NCBI GenBank assembly: GCA_964372865.1
Contig: CAYJRW010000009.1
Coordinates: forward strand, 1-19,104
DNA: 19,104 bases
Direction of reading: 5' to 3'
Origin: CAYJRW01 sp964372865
Lineage (GTDB): Bacteria > Patescibacteriota > Minisyncoccia > Minisyncoccales > 2-12-FULL-40-12
Made by a program: the position numbers and the translations under genes. Shown here one piece after another: positions 12,720-19,104 of the stretch. Position 1 is the stretch's first letter. The number at the start of each line of letters is the position of its first letter. Below the pieces are notes generated by a model. That model had not been told where the DNA came from. It was given only the letters and a program-made list of their open reading frames with translations, and did not search any database.

Positions 12720-13747
12720 CGGTTAAAAGGGTTTCTCGCTCCTGTTACTCCAAAGTGAACATGGCAGCCAGTGGAAAATCCTGCGCCTGAAGTGCCTGGT
12801 TTGCCTCCAATCAAAGCTATGGCCTGGCCCTGAGACACGCCCTGGCCTTGGCTGACTAAACTTTGAGCAATATGGGCGTACAAAGTAGTTACTCCGTTGG
12901 GATGAAGTATGGTGATGTGGCTGCCAGCCCCTCCAAAAGCATAACGAGAGGTTGATGTGGTCAAAGCCACTTTAAGGACCTGGCCTGCTGCCGTTGCCCT
13001 AACAGGGTCTCCGCAGTTCCCGTTAAAATCAATTGCGTTGTACCAGTGAAGCCCTTGACTAATGATGCAGTTTGCAGTAGGACAAATAAAATAGCTGTCA
13101 GCCAGAGGAGTGCCTGCAGTGGCTGCCGGGCTTGTTTTAGCAGGCATAATGCCGCCTGGCACTATAACAATATCTCCTATATAAATTTGGCCTTGCTCTG
13201 GAAGTTCGTTAAAAGTGATTATTTCTTCTGCATTTCCTTTGTAGGTCTTGGCAATGCTGGAAATGGTGTCTTTGTCTTTAACAAGGTGAATAACTCCTGA
13301 CACAGGCGGAACCACCAATTTTTGACCGACTTTCAAGACAGAACTTTTGTTTAAATTGTTCGCCCACAAAAGGGTATCTACCGAAATATTGAATTCTGCA
13401 GTCAAGGAAGACAGAGTGTCTCCTTCTTGCACAATATATTCTGCAACAACCCGCCTTTCTGGTTCAGGCGTTGTTGTCAAAAATATTGCTCCCAGGGACT
13501 GAGGGGTAATTACGTCTGGGGGAGAGGATGTCAGCAGGCCAGCGCTCTGGATAAATAGAAGTTGAGGATATTCTGACAAAGAAGCCCTGCTTTGACTAAG
13601 AAAAAGGTTTTGGGAAAAAGAGTCCTTGGAGGTTTCTTCAATGCCACTAAACGAGAAATCCTGGCGAAAAATTAAAAAACCCAACAAAATAATTAAAAAA
13701 GCCCCAAAATAAAGGAAGGGGCCTTTCGAGGTTCCCTTAAAATGCAT
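12716..13747 (-). CDS. Membrane-anchored LysM x2 / M23-family peptidoglycan endopeptidase
   Basis: This protein is 343 residues long from the ATG at 13747; a TTG start at 13768 would add 7. It has a membrane helix at about 12-28 and then a low-complexity stretch. LysM 1 lies at about 104-146 (YIVQEGDTLSSLT, VGQKLVVPP), LysM 2 at about 153-197, and an M23 domain from about 222 to the end. M23 ligands: the first motif reads HWYNAIDF, with H234 six residues before D240 and Tyr where the usual H-x3-D histidine stands. YAH (H292) and HVHF (H329, H331) are standard. Four cysteines may form two disulfides outside the cell. Cleavage of peptidoglycan cross-bridges is inferred from the family. It is convergent with comM and shares the TTAA at 12716-12719 for both stop codons. 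Confidence 0.88.
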   Translation of the reverse strand: MHFKGTSKGPFLYFGAFLIILLGFLIFRQDFSFSGIEETSKDSFSQNLFLSQSRASLSEYPQLLFIQSAGLLTSSPPDVITPQSLGAIFLTTTPEPERRVVAEYIVQEGDTLSSLTAEFNISVDTLLWANNLNKSSVLKVGQKLVVPPVSGVIHLVKDKDTISSIAKTYKGNAEEIITFNELPEQGQIYIGDIVIVPGGIMPAKTSPAATAGTPLADSYFICPTANCIISQGLHWYNAIDFNGNCGDPVRATAAGQVLKVALTTSTSRYAFGGAGSHITILHPNGVTTLYAHIAQSLVSQGQGVSQGQAIALIGGKPGTSGAGFSTGCHVHFGVTGARNPFNR

Positions 13748-13773
13748 TAATGCAGTATTTTTTACCAAGGGCC

Positions 13774-13792
13774 AGGCGACTATAAGTCGCCT
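13774..13792. promoter_or_regulatory. 8-bp hairpin/dyad between the divergent M23 and rsmA genes
   Basis: AGGCGACT and its perfect complement are separated by ATA. The loop region reads TATAAG on the plus strand and TATAGT on the minus strand, each a 5-of-6 match to a -10 box. The dyad could be an operator overlapping divergent promoters, or a hairpin in the leader of the peptidase mRNA, 26 bases before its ATG. Confidence 0.4.
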
Positions 13793-13871
13793 ATATATAT
13801 CAAATTTAGAAATTTCTTTGGTCTCCCTTAAATTTCCGACCCATTTTTAAGGATATCTTAAACAAACTGCT

Positions 13872-14720
13872 ATGTCAACCCCTAAAACTATTTTAAGAAA
13901 ATACGGAATTTCCCCTTTAAGGGGCTTAGGCCAGAACTTTTTAATTGATAAATTCGCTCTAAAAAAACTAATTTCAGCTGCCGAGCTTAAATCCGGAGAC
14001 GCGGTTCTGGAAATAGGCCCTGGAATCGGCGCCTTAACCAAAGAGTTGGCAAAAAGAGCAGGAAAAGTTTTTGCTATTGAGAAGGACTCCCGGCTGATAG
14101 GAATTTTGAAAGAAACCCTGCATGGTTTTGATAATGTAAAAATTATCCGCGGGGATATTTTAAAATTTGGAGCTTGGAAATTGTTTGGAAATGGGGATTG
14201 GGAAATTGGAAATTTCAAGGTTGTGGCCAATCTTCCCTTCTATTTAACTGCTCCTGTCATCCGAAAATTCCTTGAGCTTGAGGAGGCCCAACCTCATGAA
14301 ATGGTTTTTATCGTTCAAAAAGAGGTGGCGCAAAGAATTTGTGCAAAACCTCCTGAAATGAGTTTATTGGCTGTTTCTGTGCAGTTTTACGCCAAACCAA
14401 AAATTATTGCCTATGTTCCAAAAAGTTCCTTCTGGCCTCAACCAAAAGTTGACTCAGCTATTATAAAAATAGTCCCGCATCAGTTCCGTATCCGAATTTC
14501 GCTTCAGTTTTGCGAGCGCTTTTTTAAAATCGTCAAGGCGGGTTTTTCCCAGCCCAGAAAACAGCTTGCCAACAATCTCTCAAAAGGATTAGAATTAGAT
14601 AAAACAAATGTGTCGCGCCAGCTTTTGAAAAACACTATTAGGCCAGAGCAAAGAGCAGAGACGCTTACCGTTAATGACTGGATTAACTTGGCAAAAACTT
14701 TTGATGATAAAAAAAAATAA
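13872..14720 (+). CDS. rsmA: 16S rRNA (adenine1518/1519-N6)-dimethyltransferase
   Basis: This 282-residue enzyme methylates two adjacent adenines in helix 45 of 16S rRNA with S-adenosylmethionine, late in 30S assembly. Motifs: LGQNFL at 19-24, the SAM-binding VLEIGPGIGALT at 45-56, the acidic residue AIEKD at 68-72, GDILKF at 94-99, the catalytic NLPF at 120-123 (family NLPY/F) and QKEVAQRI at 149-156. A C-terminal helical domain includes FSQPRKQLANNL. Length and motif order are normal. The ATG has no near Shine-Dalgarno sequence; an AAGGA at about 13849 is too far away. Its last 17 bases overlap the start of the first giant pilin gene, so rRNA methylation and the surface locus are probably on one transcript. 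Confidence 0.97.
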   Translation: MSTPKTILRKYGISPLRGLGQNFLIDKFALKKLISAAELKSGDAVLEIGPGIGALTKELAKRAGKVFAIEKDSRLIGILKETLHGFDNVKIIRGDILKFGAWKLFGNGDWEIGNFKVVANLPFYLTAPVIRKFLELEEAQPHEMVFIVQKEVAQRICAKPPEMSLLAVSVQFYAKPKIIAYVPKSSFWPQPKVDSAIIKIVPHQFRIRISLQFCERFFKIVKAGFSQPRKQLANNLSKGLELDKTNVSRQLLKNTIRPEQRAETLTVNDWINLAKTFDDKKK

Positions 14721-16482
14721 AAAAACGCTTTTCTTACTTTGCCTGTTTTTGCTTTTAGCAGCAACCAATTCTGTTTTGGCTCTTGAAATAAATTATCCTC
14801 GCTTGCCGGGAGCAACTCCGCCTCAGGACTTTGTCGGGACAGCTCCTCCAGAACAAATCGTTTCCCTTTACGCCTTATACATTTTTAATCTGGCGATTTG
14901 GCTTACCGGAGTAATTGCTCTTGGCGTTTTAATTTATGCGGGCTTCCTCTATCTAATCTCAACCGGCAAGCCAGAAAGAATTGCTTCGGCCCGAGACAAA
15001 ATTACAGGAGCTTTTTTGGGCATTATGCTTTTGTTGTCTTCTTACATTGTCTTACAAATCCTCAATCCTCAACTCACAATTCTCCAAATCCCGGAATTAA
15101 AACCGCCCAAAGTTATTGAAAAAATTGACGTCCCCGGATTAACTATTAAACCATTAAAAACCTCAATTGATGCAGAAATCCCAATGGGCCGAATACTTGA
15201 AGAGAAAGTGTTTGCTTCCTCAACAATGGCAAGCATAAAAGAAAACGCCGGCACGACTTTGGATATCGCTAAAAAATTGGAGGAGTTGAACAGAGATTTA
15301 GAAAATAAAACTGGCCAGTGCAGCTGCCCCCAGACCAAATCAATATGCACTCCTTGCGTCACTAAACCCCCGTCTACTTCAGACCCCTGCAAGAGTGTAA
15401 GAGGCGACATTGAAGGGATTCAGCAGGACATTGTAAATGAAATTGGTAAACTGATGGAAGAGCAGAAAAAGACAGCAGAAGAAGTCCGGCTTTTAAGAGA
15501 GGAGTTAACTAAAATAGAAAGGACGAGAAACTATTTGCCAAACGAATGCCGTTTGTGGACCGCCCAAAGTTTAAGCGAATTTCTTATAAAAGTTGACAAC
15601 TTTGAGTCAGAAGAAGGCAAATTAAGGCAAATTAAGTTTTGGGATGATATGACATCAATTAGACAAAAAGACCAAACCAGGGACTGGGCGAGTTTTTACT
15701 GCCCTGTTGGCGGAACAATGTTTACAGAACAACCGCCGCCGCCAGCTCTCGAAGCGCCAAGGCCGGAAATTCCAGAAGAATATACTAACGTAGTAAGGTC
15801 GTGCCCTCAGGAAGCCCCTCTGGGCGATATCCTTGACCGAGCCAAGAGAACGGGCTACAAGCTTGTAGAAAGAATGGAACAGCTTTTGCAAAAAGGCGAT
15901 GAATTAATTGAAGCAGTTGCCAAAATGCAGGTTTCGGTCAGCGAGTGTTCTTCTCGTCGCTGCACATCTGTTTGCATACCGACAAAAAAAGGATGCATTA
16001 AATTGCCTCCTGTCGGCGCTGCCTGTCCTTTTGGTGAAATTGCCGGACGACTCTCCACCATAGCAGAAATTGTTGAAGAAATTGAAAAAGTGGTTAGAGA
16101 AGCAAGAGACGAAGAAATTGGAATTATACCAATTATTGATAAAAAAGTTCCTTCAATTTTGCAGGATTGGAATAGAGAGGTGTGGCTGCCAATGCAACAA
16201 TGCGTGGCAAAAGGCGGCGACAGGGTTTTGTTTGACACGCAAAGAGCTGTCGGCGCTTTGGACCCTGAAGGAGTCGTTATCAGAACTGCTTGCGAATCAG
16301 AGCCGGTGTTTTTGGAATGCCAAGAAAGCTGTTACTTAAAAGAGGACCAAGCCAATTACGGGCAATGCTTAAATGCCTGTTTGGATGAAAAAGCGCAGCA
16401 ATTCGGCGTAGAAGAAATTGGCTGGTGCCGAAATCGGCTTAACTTCTTTTGCTGTAATGTAACCCAAGAACTAATAGAATGA
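14704..16482 (+). CDS. Giant two-helix T4SS-pilin-like protein 1, cysteine-rich
   Basis: This 592-residue exported protein has a signal peptide at 1-27 ending NSVLA. The shared LEINYPRLPG mature start follows, then TM1 at about 53-83 and TM2 at about 101-121 (YAGFLYLISTGKPERIASARDKITGAF between them), with NPQL straight after. This core is the same as in the two following genes and in T4SS_pilin proteins. The long tail (about 125-592) is helical and predicted extracellular. It holds 22 cysteines, including module A (CSC...C..C, about 205-225) and module B (C...C..KGC...C, from about 415). The ATG at 14704 is chosen over an upstream in-frame ATG at 14674 because it starts a clean signal peptide (MIKKNKKTLFLL). 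It overlaps rsmA by 17 bases and the next gene by 4 (ATGA). The function of the tail is unknown; a cell-surface or pilus-associated role is inferred. Confidence 0.78.
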   Translation: MIKKNKKTLFLLCLFLLLAATNSVLALEINYPRLPGATPPQDFVGTAPPEQIVSLYALYIFNLAIWLTGVIALGVLIYAGFLYLISTGKPERIASARDKITGAFLGIMLLLSSYIVLQILNPQLTILQIPELKPPKVIEKIDVPGLTIKPLKTSIDAEIPMGRILEEKVFASSTMASIKENAGTTLDIAKKLEELNRDLENKTGQCSCPQTKSICTPCVTKPPSTSDPCKSVRGDIEGIQQDIVNEIGKLMEEQKKTAEEVRLLREELTKIERTRNYLPNECRLWTAQSLSEFLIKVDNFESEEGKLRQIKFWDDMTSIRQKDQTRDWASFYCPVGGTMFTEQPPPPALEAPRPEIPEEYTNVVRSCPQEAPLGDILDRAKRTGYKLVERMEQLLQKGDELIEAVAKMQVSVSECSSRRCTSVCIPTKKGCIKLPPVGAACPFGEIAGRLSTIAEIVEEIEKVVREARDEEIGIIPIIDKKVPSILQDWNREVWLPMQQCVAKGGDRVLFDTQRAVGALDPEGVVIRTACESEPVFLECQESCYLKEDQANYGQCLNACLDEKAQQFGVEEIGWCRNRLNFFCCNVTQELIE

Positions 16483-17639
16483 GTGGAAATCTTTTAGCCC
16501 AGGCGAGAGAACTGGAAATTGCTTACCCTGCAATTTTTGGAATTGAACCAAAAACTGTTGCATTTGGGCTCGCTGAATACGCCGCCTATATTTTTAACTT
16601 TGCCATAGCCATTGTCGGTTTAATTGCCTTTGCGGTTTTAGTTTACGCTGGAATCCGCTACCTGACTTCAACGGGCATGCCGGAAGAATTAAAAAAAGCT
16701 CAGCAACAAGTAAGGTCGGCCATTGGCGGAATTATTCTTTTGCTGTTTTCCTGGTTAATTTTGACAACCATAAACCCCAAATTAATTATTTTTGATTTAC
16801 CCTTGCTGCGGCCAATACCGCCAGTAAGTATCACTCAGCCAACTGTTCCTCCGCCCTTAACTACCGACCCTTTCACAAGAATAAGAAGTTTGGCGCAAGC
16901 GGCCAACACAACTGCTGACTTAATTGAAAATACTGCCCAGCAAATAAAATCGCTTACCGACGGATGCGACTGCTCCACAACTCAGCCCTTGTGCCTCGTT
17001 AAAGACTACAGTGGCGGCGCCTGCCGAGCAGAGTATTGCTACTCTGCTGCGCTGGAGCAGCCCTGTCCTGACATCACAAATATCAACACCAACAGGCAGC
17101 GTCTTGTTGATTTGAGGGACTTAATTCTTTATTATAAGAATAGAGTAAGGGCTGAATCAGAGGATTTCAAAGACGAGGTGGAAAAAATTATAGACGAAAA
17201 AATTAAATTTTTATCGGCTCGCGTACTGACAGAAGAAAAGAAATTAGGGGTATGCGAAACAGATGTGTGCAGAGAATTGCAGCAGGAGATAATTGCTTCT
17301 TTACAAGCCGACATTCAAAAATTGCAAGACGAAAAAAATCTTAAACATAATTTAAGCATAAAGTTAGTTGAGCTGGCTAATACGATTGAAATAATCAGGG
17401 GGCCGTCAAGGGAACTCGCTGCTTTGCCAGACCAATGTCTGATAAACGTCAGGCAGCAGTGCACAGGTAGCTGCACGGGCGGAGGCCACGACACCAAAGG
17501 ATGTTTCCCGAGCAGTTGTTCGGGCGGCAATCCTTGCCCAACCGGCGCTATTCAAGATCAGCTTAACCAAATAAATTCCATTGCTCAGCAAATTAAACAG
17601 ACAGCAAGCCAAATAGTTGCGCTAATTCCGCCGCCTTAA
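16479..17639 (+). CDS. Giant two-helix T4SS-pilin-like protein 2, lacking a signal-peptide core
   Basis: This 386-residue paralog starts MSGNLLAQARELEIAYPAIFG. The LEIAYP segment aligns with the mature starts of its neighbours (LEINYP, LEITYP), but only about 9 residues precede it, with no hydrophobic core, so the usual signal peptide is missing. An in-frame TAA lies 8 codons upstream, so no longer start exists. TM1 is at about 35-58 and TM2 at about 80-98. The tail carries a coiled segment and 14 cysteines arranged as modules A (DGCDC...C...C...C, from nucleotide 16963) and B (C...C.GSC...KGC...C...C, from about 17440). These match modules A and B of the upstream paralog. It overlaps that gene by 4 bases and is followed 8 bases later by the third paralog. 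Export may rely on TM1 as a signal anchor. Confidence 0.75.
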   Translation: MSGNLLAQARELEIAYPAIFGIEPKTVAFGLAEYAAYIFNFAIAIVGLIAFAVLVYAGIRYLTSTGMPEELKKAQQQVRSAIGGIILLLFSWLILTTINPKLIIFDLPLLRPIPPVSITQPTVPPPLTTDPFTRIRSLAQAANTTADLIENTAQQIKSLTDGCDCSTTQPLCLVKDYSGGACRAEYCYSAALEQPCPDITNINTNRQRLVDLRDLILYYKNRVRAESEDFKDEVEKIIDEKIKFLSARVLTEEKKLGVCETDVCRELQQEIIASLQADIQKLQDEKNLKHNLSIKLVELANTIEIIRGPSRELAALPDQCLINVRQQCTGSCTGGGHDTKGCFPSSCSGGNPCPTGAIQDQLNQINSIAQQIKQTASQIVALIPPP

Positions 17640-17647
17640 TTAATTTT

Positions 17648-18892
17648 ATGAGACACTTTTCAATTTTGCTTCTTGTCCCCCTCTTTGTTTTCTCGACTTT
17701 CACTTTTGTTTTTGCGCAAGGAAGGCCGCTGGAAATCACGTATCCTGAACTTTTCGGAACTTCGGCGCCCCAAACAGTAAATGTTAATATCGCTCAATAT
17801 TTTAGATATGTTTACTATACAATTCTTGCTATTAGCGGACTTCTGGCTTTGGGAGCTCTATTTTACGCCGGCTTCCGTTATTTAACTTCTGTTGGCTCGC
17901 CTGCAGCTCTGCAAGACGCCAAAGACCAAATTTTCGCTGCTCTTTTTGGAATGCTTATTTTATTTGGCTCATGGCTGGTTTTATACACTATCAACCCCCA
18001 ACTGGTAGCGCTGCAACAGCCCATATTGAGGCCGTCGCCAACAACGCTTGCTGCTGGAATATGGCTTTGCAAAGAAGAAACAAATTCCGCCTTTCAGACA
18101 GCTTGGCAGAGAATGGAGGAGTTTAGAGCCCAGGAGGAAGAACTAAAAAGAGCTGCCAACGAACAAGAAAAAGAAAGGATAACAAACAGATTAAAAGAGC
18201 TCATAGAGATAATTAAAGAGCAAATGGAAGAAATTAATAAAAAATGCTATTTGGCCGGCGGGTCTGGCGGCATCAGGGGCGATTTTGCCAGAAGCGGAAA
18301 TTATGTTACTCATGCTTATTCGGTGCCAAAAGTAGTGGTTGACGCACAAACAGGAAATCGCGTCTTTACAATCTATTCAGGAGTTGTTTTTGAAAAACCT
18401 AATTTTGAAGGGAAAGCTAAAATTCTGTGGGATTCGCTTTTGGATTTAGCTCCAAGAAGCCCCGTTGGCGAAGCGGTTTCTCCGGTTTCAGGACCCCAAT
18501 CTATTTTAACCTTTAACCTTGACCTGAATCCCCAGCCCGCCTGGCAAGTTATTGCCTACGAAGAAGTTGATTTTAACAGAGGATTCTCTCCTGGGTCAAA
18601 AGCTGAGCAGGTTATTAGCGCCGGTTGCGTTACCCCACCTGTTCAAGTGCACTGCGAACCCTCTCTTGGTTTTTCTCCTAAATCTCTCAGAATGACGCAT
18701 ACCGCTCCAGGATACATTGCGATTTTATCAAAATATGGCGACTATACAGACCCAAAAATTATTATAGCCAGCGAAGCTAATCTGCTGGGATACAACCAAA
18801 TAGTAGAGTGGGATTGCTTTTTAGGATTTTTTAGGTGCACAGCAAATCCAGCCGCTAAACATATTTTTTTGGCCAGCGCGAAGATTTATTAA
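17648..18892 (+). CDS. Giant two-helix T4SS-pilin-like protein 3, beta-rich C-terminal domain
   Basis: This 414-residue exported protein has a signal peptide at 1-23 ending VFA, the shared LEITYPELFG, TM1 at about 53-77 and TM2 at about 95-114 with INPQL directly after. A charged coiled coil lies at about 150-198 and a beta-rich C-terminal domain at about 205-414. The tail lacks cysteine modules A and B and has only six cysteines. VVFEKPNFEGKAKIL at 246-260 and SLRMTHTAPGYIAIL at 346-360 recall beta/gamma-crystallin Greek-key motifs ([FY]-x4-[FY]-x-G and a following S-[IL]-R-V strand), but this is a weak by-eye likeness. It follows paralog 2 by 8 bases and precedes a further membrane protein gene by 9, without Shine-Dalgarno sequences. 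Confidence 0.75.
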   Translation: MRHFSILLLVPLFVFSTFTFVFAQGRPLEITYPELFGTSAPQTVNVNIAQYFRYVYYTILAISGLLALGALFYAGFRYLTSVGSPAALQDAKDQIFAALFGMLILFGSWLVLYTINPQLVALQQPILRPSPTTLAAGIWLCKEETNSAFQTAWQRMEEFRAQEEELKRAANEQEKERITNRLKELIEIIKEQMEEINKKCYLAGGSGGIRGDFARSGNYVTHAYSVPKVVVDAQTGNRVFTIYSGVVFEKPNFEGKAKILWDSLLDLAPRSPVGEAVSPVSGPQSILTFNLDLNPQPAWQVIAYEEVDFNRGFSPGSKAEQVISAGCVTPPVQVHCEPSLGFSPKSLRMTHTAPGYIAILSKYGDYTDPKIIIASEANLLGYNQIVEWDCFLGFFRCTANPAAKHIFLASAKIY

Positions 18893-18901
18893 AAATAAAA
18901 G

Positions 18902-19104
18902 ATGGCTCAAAATCTTAAAAAAAATCGGCAGAGAGGGGCAATCATCATCCCGTTTTTGATTATTGCAGGAATCTTCGCTTTAATTGGAGGAGTTGGGTGG
19001 CTTGCCAATTTAGATTTAGCTGAAAGAATCGGCTATTTCTTCTTCATACTTATATTCAGCATAGTGGCAATGTTAGCCACTTCTTTTGCAAGTTTAACGA
19101 GTTG
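18902..19104 (+). CDS. Membrane protein, N-terminal part (cut by the right edge)
   Basis: Sixty-seven codons are visible, starting MAQNLKKNRQRGAIIIPFLI. A positively charged N-terminus leads into one hydrophobic helix at about 13-34 and, after NLDLAERI, a second at about 44-65. No signal peptide cleavage site is clear. It begins 9 bases after the third pilin-like gene and is likely in the same operon. In Patescibacterial T4SS-like clusters a polytopic VirB6/TrbL-type protein often follows the pilins, which would fit, but the fragment is too short to say so. Confidence 0.65.
   Translation, partial: MAQNLKKNRQRGAIIIPFLIIAGIFALIGGVGWLANLDLAERIGYFFFILIFSIVAMLATSFASLTS

Noticed and set aside
13748..13768. 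TTG start giving the M23 peptidase 7 more residues
   Set aside because: The ATG at 13747 gives a normal short N-terminus before the membrane helix, and the extra codons add nothing recognisable.
14674..14703. Upstream ATG for giant pilin 1
   Set aside because: It would place MTGLTWQKLL before an otherwise ideal signal peptide; the ATG at 14704 starts the positively charged n-region directly.
14709..14727. A9-T-A7 tract at the rsmA/pilin overlap as a programmed slippage site
   Set aside because: Both proteins are complete and in separate frames without slippage; A runs are common in this AT-rich genome.
1..19104. CRISPR array, insertion sequence, prophage, or TGA recoding
   Set aside because: No regularly spaced direct repeats, transposase or phage proteins are visible, and TGA ends several full-length proteins at their normal family length.

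Overview
The window looks like part of a genome from the Candidate Phyla Radiation (Patescibacteria), most likely a Parcubacteria-type lineage. The grounds are the gene families present: an exported cupredoxin-like protein without copper ligands, a DUF5671-type membrane protein, small and giant two-helix type IV secretion 'pilin' proteins, and a LysM/M23 endopeptidase with an H-x5-D variant of its motif. Other grounds are tight packing with overlapping genes and almost no Shine-Dalgarno sequences. TGA is used as a stop after several full-length genes (DksA-like, NYN, pnp, coiled-coil), so this is code 11 and not the TGA=Gly code of Gracilibacteria/SR1. The lineage call is inference; no 16S rRNA gene is present.

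Layout. Positions 1-3850 are read on the minus strand: a UPF0102/YraN endonuclease cut by the left edge, a five-helix DUF5671-like protein, tRNA-Ala(CGC), a cupredoxin-like exported protein, an odd tRNA-Pro(CGG), and a CCA-adding/poly(A) polymerase-type nucleotidyltransferase with an HD domain. Positions 3900-5680 are a loose region on the plus strand: four back-to-back hairpins, tRNA-Arg(TCG), a small T4SS-type pilin, tRNA-Lys(CTT), an unrecognised membrane-anchored protein, then about 360 bases without a gene that hold strong RNA-like structure and a GC-rich island. Positions 5686-8660 are an RNA-biology block: rpsO, a NYN-domain (LabA-like) predicted RNase and pnp. Then come a 727-residue E/K/R-rich coiled-coil protein with a C-terminal membrane segment, a DksA/TraR zinc-finger protein and the ComM/YifB AAA+ ATPase. 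A convergent LysM/M23 peptidase shares its stop-codon bases with comM. From 13872 to the right edge, rsmA (ksgA) overlaps the first of three tandem two-helix 'giant pilin' genes, followed by the start of a further membrane protein.

How it fits together. The left two thirds carry RNA maturation and decay functions (CCA addition, S15, a NYN nuclease, PNPase, rRNA dimethylation). The right end is a surface/secretion locus of tandem paralogs. Each paralog keeps the same two-helix pilin core but has a different large extracellular C-terminal domain rich in paired cysteines. The most interesting points are this paralog array, including one member that has lost its signal-peptide core; the tRNA-Pro with coordinated changes in its elbow; two tRNA-protein-tRNA units that could be cut out by tRNA processing; alternative hairpins in front of pnp and upstream of rpsO; and -10-like boxes placed so that several genes would have leaderless mRNAs.
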